From: an uncultured Eubacteriales bacterium
GTDB taxonomy: Bacteria; Bacillota; Clostridia; Oscillospirales; Acutalibacteraceae
DNA length: 11,635 nucleotides
Direction of reading: 5' to 3'
Assembly (NCBI GenBank): GCA_900321905.1
Contig: ONXZ01000031.1
Location: forward strand, 1-11,635
The notes beneath the pieces are model-generated. The model did no database searches, had not been told where the DNA came from, and saw only the letters and a list, made by a program, of their open reading frames with translations. This document shows positions 1 to 8,893 of the stretch, piece after piece (position 1 is the stretch's first letter; each line of letters starts with the position of its first letter). A program made the translations under genes and the position numbers.

Positions 1-906
1 ATGCTCAAGGAAGATGATGAAATCAAGGGCGCAGCGGCTGTGCTTATACGCTCAATTCCTGTTATCGGCAACTCCCTTATGTACGCTTGCAGAGGTTTTG
101 TTGCTGACGAGGACGATTTTGACACGTTTGACAAACTCTTTGACGCTCTGCTTGAAGTCGGAAAAGAGTACAAGGCATACTGTCTTAAAATCGACCCTGA
201 AATTGTGATTGAAAATCAGGCGTACAAAGAGCATCTTGTTAAAAAAGGTTTTGTTGAACTCAACCCCGGTTGCATGGATTTTGAGAATGTTCAGCCGCGT
301 TTTGTTTACTGCTTTGACTACAATGATATGACTGAAGATGAACTTATGCTCACCTTCAAGAGCGACTACCGAAACAGAATCAGAAAAGCGCCCAGAAAAG
401 GCGTTGAGGTTAAAATCTGCGGCAAGGAAGCGCTGGACGACTTTGTAAGAATTATGCAGGAAACAGGCGAACGCGACGGCTTTTCCACCCGTCCGAAAGA
501 ATACTTTGAGCAGATACTCGACTGTATGACCGACGACGCAAGGCTGTACATGGCTTACTATGAGGGCAAGGCTATTGCCGGCACACTCGCTATCAAGTGG
601 GGTCAGAACGTTATGAAGTATCAGTACGGTGCTTCATCTAACGCTCACCGCAACGTTTACCCGAACTACGCTCTGCAATGGGCAATGATTAAGTGGGGTA
701 TGGAATGTGGCTGCAAGGTTTACGACTTTGGCGGAATCAGCGGTGACTGTCAGAATCCGGACAATCCTCACTACGGACTGTGGCGCTTTAAGCACGGATT
801 CGGCGGTTATATGAAAGAGTTTGTAGGCGAGTTCGACTACGTTATTAATAAACCAATATATAAACTTTATAACATCGGCACAGAGGTGCTGAACAAGATT
901 AGATAA
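1..906 (+). CDS. FemX/FemAB-type peptidoglycan bridge aminoacyltransferase, 5'-partial
   Basis: Probable cytoplasmic aminoacyltransferase that uses aminoacyl-tRNA to add a cross-bridge amino acid to lipid II (FemAB/FemX family, double GNAT fold). The visible 301 residues carry family-like features: an ILE/R-rich opening strand followed by YACRG (28-32), the LKIDPE strand (62-67), a basic SDYRNRIRKA segment (121-130), YDFGG (241-245) and GLWRFKHGFGG (259-269) near the C-terminus. FemX proteins are usually about 340 residues and begin with a W-containing segment before the first strand. That segment is missing here, and the ATG at base 1 reads as an internal Met, so the true start is probably upstream of the window. 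No coiled-coil arm is visible, which fits FemX-like rather than FemA-like proteins. One base separates its stop from the next gene (an Alr-like protein), implying an operon with a shared envelope role. The amino acid added cannot be read from sequence. Confidence 0.85.
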   Translation: MLKEDDEIKGAAAVLIRSIPVIGNSLMYACRGFVADEDDFDTFDKLFDALLEVGKEYKAYCLKIDPEIVIENQAYKEHLVKKGFVELNPGCMDFENVQPRFVYCFDYNDMTEDELMLTFKSDYRNRIRKAPRKGVEVKICGKEALDDFVRIMQETGERDGFSTRPKEYFEQILDCMTDDARLYMAYYEGKAIAGTLAIKWGQNVMKYQYGASSNAHRNVYPNYALQWAMIKWGMECGCKVYDFGGISGDCQNPDNPHYGLWRFKHGFGGYMKEFVGEFDYVINKPIYKLYNIGTEVLNKIR

Positions 907-907
907 G

Positions 908-1981
908 ATGTCAAGATACGTTATAGATAAAAAAGGACTCGATGAAAACATCGAGTTGATGCTTAAAAAGGCAGGCGTTCCTGTAATTGGCGCTGTCAAG
1001 GGCAACGGCTACGGCTTTGGTATACTTGAATTCACAAAGGCACTTCAGGCGCACGGCATTAAAACATTTGCGGTAACCGAGGTTACCGACATACCCGTTA
1101 TAAAAGAGATACTGACTGACGAGGAACTGCTGATTCTGCGCTCAACCTGCATTGAAAGCGAAGCAAAAACGGTTGCTGAAAACGGCTGCACCGCGACAAT
1201 CGGCTCGTTTGAAAGCGCAAGGGTTATGAATGAAGTTTCTGAAAAACTCGGCGTTATTACAAAGTGCCATATCAAGATTGACACGGGACTGTCGCGCTAC
1301 GGTTTTTTGCCAACTCAGGTTGAGGACGCAATCAAGTGCTATGAAATGCCAAACCTTGAATTTACAGGCATTTACACGCATTTTTCACAAGCGTTTGAAA
1401 ATCCTGAACTCACCAGAGTTCAACTTGAGATGTTCAAAGATACGGTTGAGCAAATCAAAAAGGCAGTCGGTGAAGTCGGCACGGTTCACGCGGCAAACTC
1501 CCCCGCTCTGCTAAATGTAGACGGCGTAAGCCTTGACGCTGTGCGTATCGGCTCAGCGTTTACCGGCAGAGTTATCACAAAAAGCGACATCGGACTTAAA
1601 AGGCTCGGCGTGCTTGAAGCCGAGGTTGTTGAAACAAAGGTTGTGCCAAAAGGCACAAAAGTCGGCTATGTAGGACTTTACACCGCACCGCGCGACACAA
1701 AGATTGCAATAGTTCCGTTTGGTCACGGCGACGGTTTTGGACTGACGGTTGAAAAAGAGGAATACAAGCCGTTTCACGTTTTGTCAACGCTCAAAAGAGT
1801 TATTAACAAACAAAAGATTTATGTTAAAATCGGCGGTCAAAACTACCCTGTTATCGGCTGCATAGGGCTTACTCACACGGCACTTGACATCACAGGCAGC
1901 GACGTTAAAGTCGGCGATGTTGCCGAGGCTGACATCTCACCGCTAATGGTGAACGCCCGTGTGCCGAGAATATATAAATAA
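908..1981 (+). CDS. alr: Alanine racemase family protein, divergent active-site pocket
   Basis: PLP-dependent fold-type III racemase homologue, 357 residues, close to usual Alr length (about 370-390). Conserved catalytic features by comparison with Geobacillus Alr: PLP lysine K31 in AVKGNGYGFG, Y35, R130 in IDTGLSRYG, H158 in THFS, S198 in HAANSPA, R213 in VRIG, and the second catalytic base Y254 in VGYVGLYTA. Several substrate-side residues differ: the IGYADGY block reads FGHGDGF (Tyr to His273), the GRVCMDQ block reads GCIGLTH (317-323, loss of the Met-Asp pair), and the Tyr before the terminal RVPRI is Ala350. PLP chemistry is therefore probably retained, while substrate choice or dimer-site function may have changed. 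The ATG lies one base after the FemX stop, and a GAGGTG site inside the upstream gene is the only visible Shine-Dalgarno candidate, set rather far away, so translational coupling is likely. Canonical alanine racemase is the default call; serine or another amino-acid racemase, or a second specialised Alr, is possible. Confidence 0.85.
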   Translation: MSRYVIDKKGLDENIELMLKKAGVPVIGAVKGNGYGFGILEFTKALQAHGIKTFAVTEVTDIPVIKEILTDEELLILRSTCIESEAKTVAENGCTATIGSFESARVMNEVSEKLGVITKCHIKIDTGLSRYGFLPTQVEDAIKCYEMPNLEFTGIYTHFSQAFENPELTRVQLEMFKDTVEQIKKAVGEVGTVHAANSPALLNVDGVSLDAVRIGSAFTGRVITKSDIGLKRLGVLEAEVVETKVVPKGTKVGYVGLYTAPRDTKIAIVPFGHGDGFGLTVEKEEYKPFHVLSTLKRVINKQKIYVKIGGQNYPVIGCIGLTHTALDITGSDVKVGDVAEADISPLMVNARVPRIYK

Positions 1982-2004
1982 AAATAGAAATATTAACAAT
2001 ATTA

Positions 2005-2039
2005 AACCCGCGGGATTGCTCCCACGGGTTTTTTGTTTT
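2005..2039 (+). terminator. Rho-independent terminator after the FemX-alr operon
   Basis: Inverted repeat AACCCGCGGG (2005-2014) and CCCACGGGTT (2021-2030), ten positions with a single C/A mismatch, around a 6-nt loop and followed by TTTTTTGTTT. It lies 24 bases past the alr stop. The MBOAT gene converges from the other strand and ends 7 bases past the T-tract. In that direction the hairpin is followed only by a TTT run, so any bidirectional activity would be weaker. Confidence 0.85.
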
Positions 2040-2045
2040 AGTATA

Positions 2046-3623
2046 TCAGAAATTAGCATAGATGAGGTCAACTTTGCCGTAACCTTCGCCGTATGCGCCA
2101 AATACAATGATTATCATTACAGCGGCAATGAACATCACAAATTTTAAAGCAAATGGAAGTTTTGCAATTCTTGCGCGAATGTCCACGCCCTTTTCCTGAA
2201 TAAGACCGACAACAAACACAATTAAAGTGCCGATTACAAGTATCAGATAATCATACAAATCAAGACCGAGACCGTTTTTTGCTCCAGGGCGAAGCGCCTC
2301 AAAGTTCGGATTGGTAAAGATTGAAGTCACCATCTCCGAAGCCTGTTTAAGGGTATCCGCCCTAAAAATGAGCATACCTATATTAACTATAAAGAAGGTA
2401 CGCACCATTTGGAAGATGCCGAAGCCTTTGCTCTGTCTGTTGATTTTTGCCTTGTCGCAAATCTTGCGAAACAGCGGCTCCATAAACATACCAATCATCA
2501 TCAGTACATAGTAGTACAGACCGTAGACGATATATTTCCAGCCTGAGCCGTGCCAGAAGCCGTTGCCGAACCATACAAAGAACAGCGCAACCGCCGTTGG
2601 TACAAGGTTTGCATAGTACGGTGAAAACTTGCTGCGTGCCTTTTTTGACGCGTTCATAAAAGTCTTTGAAAATGAAATCGGGTAGAAAATGTAATCACGC
2701 AGCCATGCGCCAAGCGTGATGTGCCATCTCTGCCAGAACTCGTTAATGCCTTTTGCAAAGAACGGACGCGCAAAGTTTTCAGGCAGTTTAAGTCCCATTG
2801 TTTCGCCAAGACCGCTGACAATATCCATAACGCCCGAGAACTCACAGTAAAGTTGCAGAGTATAAAGCAAAATCGCAGCGACGATTATGACGCCTGAATA
2901 TGAGCGGCTGTTATCAAATACGATATCAACTAATTCCGCTGCCCTGTCAGCAACAACAACCTTTTTGAAAAGACCCCACACAACGCGCTGTGCGCCATAT
3001 ACAAAGTCCGAGGCTTTAAAGCGCTCGCGGTTGTTGAGTTGCGTTCCAAACTGGTCATAACGAGCAAAAGGTCCCTCAACTATTGTGAGAAAGAACGCAA
3101 GGTAAAGACCAACGCGAAACGGGTTTTTTTGCGCTTTGTATTTGCCTGAGTGTACATCGACAAGATAACTCACCGCCATAAGAGTATAAAACGATATACC
3201 CAGCGGCTGAACGATATTTGACCTGCCGATTGCCGTGTCGAAAATACCGTTGAAGGTATCTATAAAGAAATTGGCATACTTGCATGTGATGAGCATACCC
3301 ATCGTCAGGATAATACCCGCCCACATAACAAGAGATTTATATTTGGCATACTTGGCTTTGAGCGCCTTCTTTTCCGCCCGTTCAAGACCTTTGCGTTTTT
3401 CTTTAAACGTGTTGTCAAGTTTATCTATCCACAGACCTGCGCCCCATACAATGAGCGTTGCGGCGATAAGCGTGATAACGTGACCTTTTGACGAAAAGAA
3501 GTAAAAGACATACGAGCCAACAAGAAGGACAACCCATTTTGCCTTTGTCGGGCAAAGCACATACAGCAGATAAGTTATACCGAAAAACAGAATAAAAAAG
3601 GTAAAGGAGGTATAACTAATCAT
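2046..3623 (-). CDS. MBOAT-family O-acyltransferase, DltB/AlgI-like
   Basis: Polytopic membrane-bound O-acyltransferase, 525 residues. Its neighbours are a DltC-like carrier and a DltA-like ligase, so it is inferred to take an aminoacyl group from the carrier at the inner face of the membrane and deliver it to an extracellular acceptor, as DltB does for D-alanine on teichoic acids. Visible evidence: many hydrophobic segments from residue 5 onward, the MBOAT block EFWQRWHITLGAWLRDYIFYP (295-315, His301) and the catalytic-type His358 in GFWHGSGW. The protein is longer than a typical Bacillus DltB (about 400) and closer to AlgI-type proteins. Extra length includes a charged cytoplasmic-looking stretch (about 72-96, rich in Lys, Glu, Arg) and a loop at about 440-455. 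Its ATG is 3 bases past the dltC stop; GAGG inside the dltC tail, 8 bases before the ATG, serves as ribosome binding site. Last gene of the operon; it stops just short of the convergent terminator. The main alternative is an alginate-like or other polysaccharide O-acyltransferase, but the carrier and ligase favour Dlt-type aminoacylation. Confidence 0.9.
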   Translation of the reverse strand: MISYTSFTFFILFFGITYLLYVLCPTKAKWVVLLVGSYVFYFFSSKGHVITLIAATLIVWGAGLWIDKLDNTFKEKRKGLERAEKKALKAKYAKYKSLVMWAGIILTMGMLITCKYANFFIDTFNGIFDTAIGRSNIVQPLGISFYTLMAVSYLVDVHSGKYKAQKNPFRVGLYLAFFLTIVEGPFARYDQFGTQLNNRERFKASDFVYGAQRVVWGLFKKVVVADRAAELVDIVFDNSRSYSGVIIVAAILLYTLQLYCEFSGVMDIVSGLGETMGLKLPENFARPFFAKGINEFWQRWHITLGAWLRDYIFYPISFSKTFMNASKKARSKFSPYYANLVPTAVALFFVWFGNGFWHGSGWKYIVYGLYYYVLMMIGMFMEPLFRKICDKAKINRQSKGFGIFQMVRTFFIVNIGMLIFRADTLKQASEMVTSIFTNPNFEALRPGAKNGLGLDLYDYLILVIGTLIVFVVGLIQEKGVDIRARIAKLPFALKFVMFIAAVMIIIVFGAYGEGYGKVDLIYANF

Positions 3624-3626
3624 AAA

Positions 3627-3857
3627 TTAGTCCTCGTCTTCGAGTCTTTCAATCATTGCTTTTATAGTTGCAGGTGTTGCAAAATTCTCCGGCATAATGT
3701 CGCGTGCAGTGATATCAACGTCGAACTCGTCGCTGAGTTCTGCAACAAGCGATACGATTGCAAGCGAATCAAGAATTTTATCGTCGAGAAGTTTTGTGTT
3801 CTCGTCAATAACAACGCCCGGTTTGATTTCCTTGATGATGTCAATAATTGTTTCCAT
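3627..3857 (-). CDS. dltC: DltC-like carrier protein (phosphopantetheine-binding)
   Basis: Small acidic acyl/peptidyl-carrier protein of 76 residues from the chosen start, matching typical DltC length (about 78). The phosphopantetheine attachment Ser31 lies in LDSLAIVSL, the normal D-S-L context at the start of helix 2. It would hold the amino acid activated by the ligase encoded upstream and present it to the MBOAT protein encoded downstream. Start choice: an in-frame ATG exists 21 bases upstream (3878), but AGGAGAA lies between the two ATGs, 6 bases before the ATG at 3857, so the shorter protein starting METIIDII is preferred. It begins 32 bases after the dltA stop and ends 3 bases before the MBOAT start. 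A generic ACP is the alternative, but operon context makes DltC function likely. Confidence 0.85.
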   Translation of the reverse strand: METIIDIIKEIKPGVVIDENTKLLDDKILDSLAIVSLVAELSDEFDVDITARDIMPENFATPATIKAMIERLEDED

Positions 3858-3863
3858 AGTAAG

Positions 3864-3870
3864 TTCTCCT
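3864..3870 (-). promoter_or_regulatory. Ribosome binding site fixing the dltC start
   Basis: AGGAGAA on the minus strand, 6 bases upstream of the ATG at 3857. It falls inside the longer in-frame reading from 3878, for which no comparable site is seen, so it argues for the internal ATG as the real start. Confidence 0.7.
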
Positions 3871-3889
3871 GTTCCCATTTCTTAATTGT

Positions 3890-5401
3890 TTAATTATTTG
3901 TAACTTCCGCTTTTATTGCTTTGCGGTCGATTTTTCCGTTTTGATTATGCGGCAGAGTGCGCATTTTTACAAGTCTGTTCGGCATAAGGTATGACGTGAG
4001 TTTTTGCGAGAGTTCTTGCATAATCTGCTCCTCGCTCGTCTTTTTGGCGCTGTAGACAAGAATAATCTTGTCCTCATCATCGTCAAATACGCACACGCAC
4101 TCCTGCATTCCTGTGCAGGCGCTTGCCGCAGTTTCAATCTCTCCGAGTTCAATGCGGTAACCCATATGCTTAATCTGATAATCTTTGCGGCAGATATACA
4201 TAATCTCGCCGCGCTCGTTCATTTTAACAAGGTCGCCTGTCTTGTATACCCTTTCAGGATACGCAGTGTTGAGCGGATTTTGCACAAATGCCTCGGCGGT
4301 TTTTTCAGGATTATTGTAATAGCCCTGTGCGAGAAATGAGCCGCGAACGTAGAGTTCGCCCTCCTCGTTAACGCCTGCCTCTGTGCCGTCATCCTTAAGA
4401 ATGAACACGTCGCAGTTGTTGCAGTGGTATCCTATCGGAAGCGGCTCATCGTCTGAAAACGCTCTGTCAACTACATAGTAGGTGCAGATATCCGTAGTTT
4501 CGGTAGGGCCGCAGAGATTTGCGTAAACGATGTCGCCATCAAGCGAATTTATCCAGTAATTAAGTTGCTTTGTCGGCATAACCTCGCCAGCGAAAAGTAC
4601 CATTTTAAGATACTCAGGTTTTGCGAGTTCAAACAGTTTGAGATTTGCAACAATCGAGAGTGCGCTCGGCACCCAGTAAATTGTGTTGACTTTGTTTTTA
4701 TTGAGATAGTCAACAAGCATCATCGGGAATGAAAAATAACTCTTTTGCACGACGACAAGCGTGCTGCCTGCGCGAAGTGTTGAGTAGATATCAGTAACCG
4801 ACATTGAAAAGTAAAACGGCGTTTGATTACCGAAAATTGTGTTCTCCGAAAAGCCGAAAGTCTGTACAGTCCATTCGCTGTATGCGATAACGTTGCGGTG
4901 TGTCAGCACAGCGCCCTTTGGCATGCCTGTTGAGCCTGATGTGTAAAGCGCATACAGAGGGTCGGTGTCTATCTGACGCGCCCTTACCGCTGCAAGACAC
5001 TTTTCGTCAATCTCTGCTTTTTCAGCGTCCTCTAACGTGAAAACATGCTCAACGCCGAGTGTTTTTGCACCGTCAAGTTTTGCGCTGTCTGTAAGGATAA
5101 CAGCAGGCTGCAAAGTTGCGAATATGCGCTCAATGCGGTCAAGCGGCATTTCGCTGTCAATCATAACATAAAAGTTGCCGCTGTACACTACGCCGAACAT
5201 TGCGGTCAAAGCACGGACATTTTTATCAAGATACACAGCAACAGGCTTGTTATGCAGACCTGTTTTGCAGATATGTGAGCCAATGCGTTTAGATAATTCA
5301 AGCGCTTTGGCATATGTCAGCGACTCCTCGTTGTCGACAAACGCCGGTTTATCAGGCAGCCGCGCCGCGTTATGTTCAAAAAACTCGAGAATATTTTTCA
5401 T
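3890..5401 (-). CDS. dltA: DltA-like amino acid adenylation enzyme (aminoacyl carrier-protein ligase)
   Basis: Cytoplasmic ANL-superfamily enzyme, 503 residues, the normal DltA length. It adenylates an amino acid with ATP and transfers it to the phosphopantetheine thiol of the adjacent carrier. Motifs in order: ATP-loop YTSGSTGMPKG (153-163), GEVMP (272-276), CGPTETTD (297-304), YKTGD (386-390), the hinge block CRKDYQIKHMGYRIELGEIE (404-423) and catalytic Lys490 in NGKIDRKA. Two departures are visible. The hinge block has Cys where GRxDxQ is usual, and the residue before GEV is Ala271 where characterised DltA proteins have Cys (FCGEV), a residue reported in Bacillus cereus DltA to help discriminate D- from L-alanine. 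So D-alanine is the default substrate but not assured. ATG at 5401 is preceded by a G-rich GGGGAGAG site; the gene starts 15 bases after the SGNH gene stop. Alternative: another standalone adenylation enzyme loading a different amino acid. Confidence 0.88.
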   Translation of the reverse strand: MKNILEFFEHNAARLPDKPAFVDNEESLTYAKALELSKRIGSHICKTGLHNKPVAVYLDKNVRALTAMFGVVYSGNFYVMIDSEMPLDRIERIFATLQPAVILTDSAKLDGAKTLGVEHVFTLEDAEKAEIDEKCLAAVRARQIDTDPLYALYTSGSTGMPKGAVLTHRNVIAYSEWTVQTFGFSENTIFGNQTPFYFSMSVTDIYSTLRAGSTLVVVQKSYFSFPMMLVDYLNKNKVNTIYWVPSALSIVANLKLFELAKPEYLKMVLFAGEVMPTKQLNYWINSLDGDIVYANLCGPTETTDICTYYVVDRAFSDDEPLPIGYHCNNCDVFILKDDGTEAGVNEEGELYVRGSFLAQGYYNNPEKTAEAFVQNPLNTAYPERVYKTGDLVKMNERGEIMYICRKDYQIKHMGYRIELGEIETAASACTGMQECVCVFDDDEDKIILVYSAKKTSEEQIMQELSQKLTSYLMPNRLVKMRTLPHNQNGKIDRKAIKAEVTNN

Positions 5402-5416
5402 ACTCTCCCCCGAAAG

Positions 5417-6508
5417 TTACAGTTGTTCTTCTTCCTTATACTCCTGTTCCCTCTCTTTTTTAAGGAACACATTTTTCTCTTTCTTGCGCTGTTCTTTGAC
5501 TTCTTTATCAAAAAGTTTAATACTCTTTGCGTACTCCTTATACTTGGGGTCGTTTCGCCTGTCAGTCATATCGTAGTTTGACGTGATATACTTGCCCATA
5601 TGGCGTGACACAGCGCAAGCCCCTATGTAATTGAGGTGGTTGCCCTTGTCGCGGAACGACTTGTTAAGGTCAATGCCGATTTCATCAATTAGCAGGTTGT
5701 AGTCAATAAACTCCTTGTCAATCTCCTCGCTGAACTGTGCAACAGCGTTGTGACGTTCAGTGTTCCAGGAGGTTACAGTCGGCATTTCAGTAAGGAATAC
5801 ATGACCTCCATTACTCTCGACAAGGTCAATCATCTTGTTGATGTAGTCCTTTGATGATTTTTTAATAGGCTCCGCTACGTCAGTTTCTGTCATATACTCT
5901 GTGATATTGACATCGCACACAGTATCGGAAAACTTGTAACCGTGAGAATGCGGTGTTTCGACCTTCTTTTTCTTGCCGATTTTTTTCCACTTGTTATGGA
6001 AGGTGAAAAGCGGTATGCGCGATTCGACTAAATCGTCAAAATCGTCTGCGTCAAAGTTGCCGAAAACGTATGACACAAGCGACTGCTTGCGCTCAATACC
6101 GCTGACATCCTTGAGCGAATCGCTGTACATCATATCCACCTCAATAAACACAACTTTTGGCTTTTGAGTTTTATAAACCTCTTTAAGTATCTCATACGAC
6201 TGCAGAGGGGTCTGGTGAGGTGATGCAATAACATTGCTTGTAAAGCCATACTTTTTCCACATCTCGGCAGGTACGACTGCAGAGTAAAGGTCGCTGTTGC
6301 CGATACCGATAACGTCGATTGTATCTTTTGGCTCCTGCATAAATGAATATGCTTTGTTTAGCCCTGTCTTGTATTCTACGGCGCCTTTTTTTGAGAAGTA
6401 TGTCAGCGACAGCACCTCAATAATCAATGCAAGGACGAGAAAGAAAGACAATATCTTAACGCAGCCGACTATGAACTTTTTAAATTCTGCTTTAGTTTCT
6501 GCTTTCAT
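5417..6508 (-). CDS. Membrane-anchored SGNH-fold protein, DltD-like
   Basis: 363 residues. An N-terminal cytoplasmic patch rich in Lys is followed by one membrane segment (about 13-36, hydrophobic), which would place the rest outside the cell. The extracellular domain has an SGNH/GDSL-type nucleophile motif GIGNSDLYS (68-76, Ser72), a second conserved-looking strand VVFIEVDMMYSD (119-130) and an acid/His pair in FRDKGNHLNYIGA (285-297, Asp287 and His291). By position in the operon it is the DltD counterpart, thought to assist or catalyse the final aminoacyl transfer at the cell surface; sequence alone does not prove that. The C-terminal 45 or so residues (about 318-363) are almost all Lys, Glu, Arg, Asp and aromatic residues and look like a charged helix or coiled coil. 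First gene of the operon; ATG preceded by AAAGGA at 8 bases. Alternatives are a polysaccharide O-acetyltransferase partner (AlgX/AlgJ-like), which uses the same fold with MBOAT proteins. Confidence 0.72.
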   Translation of the reverse strand: MKAETKAEFKKFIVGCVKILSFFLVLALIIEVLSLTYFSKKGAVEYKTGLNKAYSFMQEPKDTIDVIGIGNSDLYSAVVPAEMWKKYGFTSNVIASPHQTPLQSYEILKEVYKTQKPKVVFIEVDMMYSDSLKDVSGIERKQSLVSYVFGNFDADDFDDLVESRIPLFTFHNKWKKIGKKKKVETPHSHGYKFSDTVCDVNITEYMTETDVAEPIKKSSKDYINKMIDLVESNGGHVFLTEMPTVTSWNTERHNAVAQFSEEIDKEFIDYNLLIDEIGIDLNKSFRDKGNHLNYIGACAVSRHMGKYITSNYDMTDRRNDPKYKEYAKSIKLFDKEVKEQRKKEKNVFLKKEREQEYKEEEQL

Positions 6509-6579
6509 CGGGATAATCCTTTAACTATAATCGAAAGATAAAAGACAATTGTTTATCAAATAATTTATTGTCAATGTTA

Positions 6580-6608
6580 TTTATATACCATACAGCAAAA
6601 AAAATCAA
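6580..6608 (-). promoter_or_regulatory. Candidate sigma-A promoter of the Dlt-like operon
   Basis: On the minus strand TTGATT (6608-6603) and TATAAA (6585-6580) are separated by 17 bases in an AT-rich region, about 70 bases upstream of the first gene. It lies just downstream of the groEL terminator, so the operon has its own transcription start. AT-richness makes chance matches easy. Confidence 0.45.
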
Positions 6609-6680
6609 CCTTTAATTAAAAATTTTATAAAAAATTACGAATTTGTTTATATATTGACATATATTGTCGCATTGTGACAT

Positions 6681-6708
6681 AAAAAAGCCGCAGACAAGAT
6701 GTCTGCGG
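6681..6708 (-). terminator. Rho-independent terminator of groES-groEL
   Basis: On the minus strand CCGCAGACA and TGTCTGCGG form a perfect 9-bp stem (6708-6688) with a 3-nt loop, followed by CTTTTTT (6687-6681). It sits about 20 bases past the groEL stop and separates the chaperonin operon from the Dlt-like operon transcribed in the same direction. Confidence 0.9.
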
Positions 6709-6729
6709 TTAAATATATTTGTTGTGGAA

Positions 6730-8382
<1,653 letters not shown>

Positions 8383-8391
8383 CTATAGTGA

Positions 8392-8664
8392 TTATTCTAC
8401 TACTGCAAGCACGTCTTTGATGTCTGCAATAGTGTATTCTGTACCGTCAAGTTTGACCTGAGTACCTGAATATTTGCCGATTATTACCTTGTCGCCTGCC
8501 TTAACGGTCATAGGATGTTCCTCTGTGCCGGGGCCTACTGCGACAACCTCGCTCATTTCAGGTTTTTCCTGTGCGGAAGCGGCGAGAATGAGACCGCTTT
8601 CAGTTGTTTCTTCTGCTTCGAGCGCCTTGAGAAGGACTCTGTCTGCAAGTGGTTTAATAGTCAT
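8392..8664 (-). CDS. groS: Co-chaperonin GroES (Cpn10)
   Basis: 90 residues, slightly short of the usual 94-97 but complete. It caps the GroEL ring as a heptamer. Visible features: IKPLADRVLLK at the N-terminus, a mobile loop at about 17-32 with the GroEL-contacting hydrophobic triplet L25-I26-L27, the GPGT roof region, AGDKVIIGKYSGTQVKLDG and a typical final strand. AGAGGTG lies 6 bases before the ATG. First gene of the operon, directly downstream of the CIRCE element, so heat-shock regulation by HrcA is expected. Confidence 0.98.
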   Translation of the reverse strand: MTIKPLADRVLLKALEAEETTESGLILAASAQEKPEMSEVVAVGPGTEEHPMTVKAGDKVIIGKYSGTQVKLDGTEYTIADIKDVLAVVE

Positions 8665-8698
8665 TTATATCACCTCTTAAAATAAAATACATTTTGAG

Positions 8699-8725
8699 TT
8701 AGCACTCTCTGTGTCCGAGTGCTAA
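8699..8725 (-). promoter_or_regulatory. CIRCE operator (HrcA binding site)
   Basis: TTAGCACTC, nine bases, GAGTGCTAA: a perfect match to the consensus inverted repeat bound by the HrcA repressor. It begins 5 bases downstream of the groESL -10 box, so it covers the transcription start and the early transcript, the standard position for repression relieved by heat. Confidence 0.98.
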
Positions 8726-8730
8726 TATAT

Positions 8731-8758
8731 ATTGTAGCAAGTTTTTTCCATTTGTCAA
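8731..8758 (-). promoter_or_regulatory. Sigma-A promoter of groES-groEL
   Basis: On the minus strand TTGACA (8758-8753) and TACAAT (8736-8731) with a 16-base spacer, immediately upstream of the CIRCE element. Consensus -35 and near-consensus -10. Confidence 0.9.
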
Positions 8759-8834
8759 TAGCGTTAACAAAATATTTTAAATTTATACGCATTACGGTGC
8801 ATATTCCGCCGCTTTTAATTTATATTCGCAGCAC

Positions 8835-8862
8835 TTGAAATAAATTATATTTATGTTATAAT
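8835..8862 (+). promoter_or_regulatory. Extended -10 sigma-A promoter of the peptidase-exporter-GH2 operon
   Basis: TTGAAA (8835-8840), 16 bases, then TATAAT (8857-8862) preceded by TG at 8854-8855, giving an extended -10. It lies 31 bases before the first ATG and fires away from groESL; the two promoters are about 75 bases apart. No operator is evident between them apart from CIRCE on the far side. Confidence 0.85.
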
Positions 8863-8893
8863 TAAATATTATTAACCAATTAAGGAGCACATT

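Noticed and set aside
634..1005. Minus-strand open frame across the FemX-alr junction
   Set aside because: Overlaps two well-supported genes on the other strand and has no recognisable product.
3858..3878. Longer DltC starting at the ATG at 3878
   Set aside because: The added residues encode the AGGAGAA ribosome site for the ATG at 3857, and the shorter form has normal DltC length.
6569..6574. Perfect TTGACA on the minus strand upstream of the Dlt-like operon as its -35 box
   Set aside because: At 16-18 bases downstream only CAATTG-type sequence is found, with no acceptable -10; the TTGATT/TATAAA pair slightly upstream fits better.
6509..6729. Possible small gene or RNA between groEL and the Dlt-like operon
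   Set aside because: Apart from the terminator and candidate promoter the region is AT-rich, with no coding frame with a ribosome site and no other strong hairpin.
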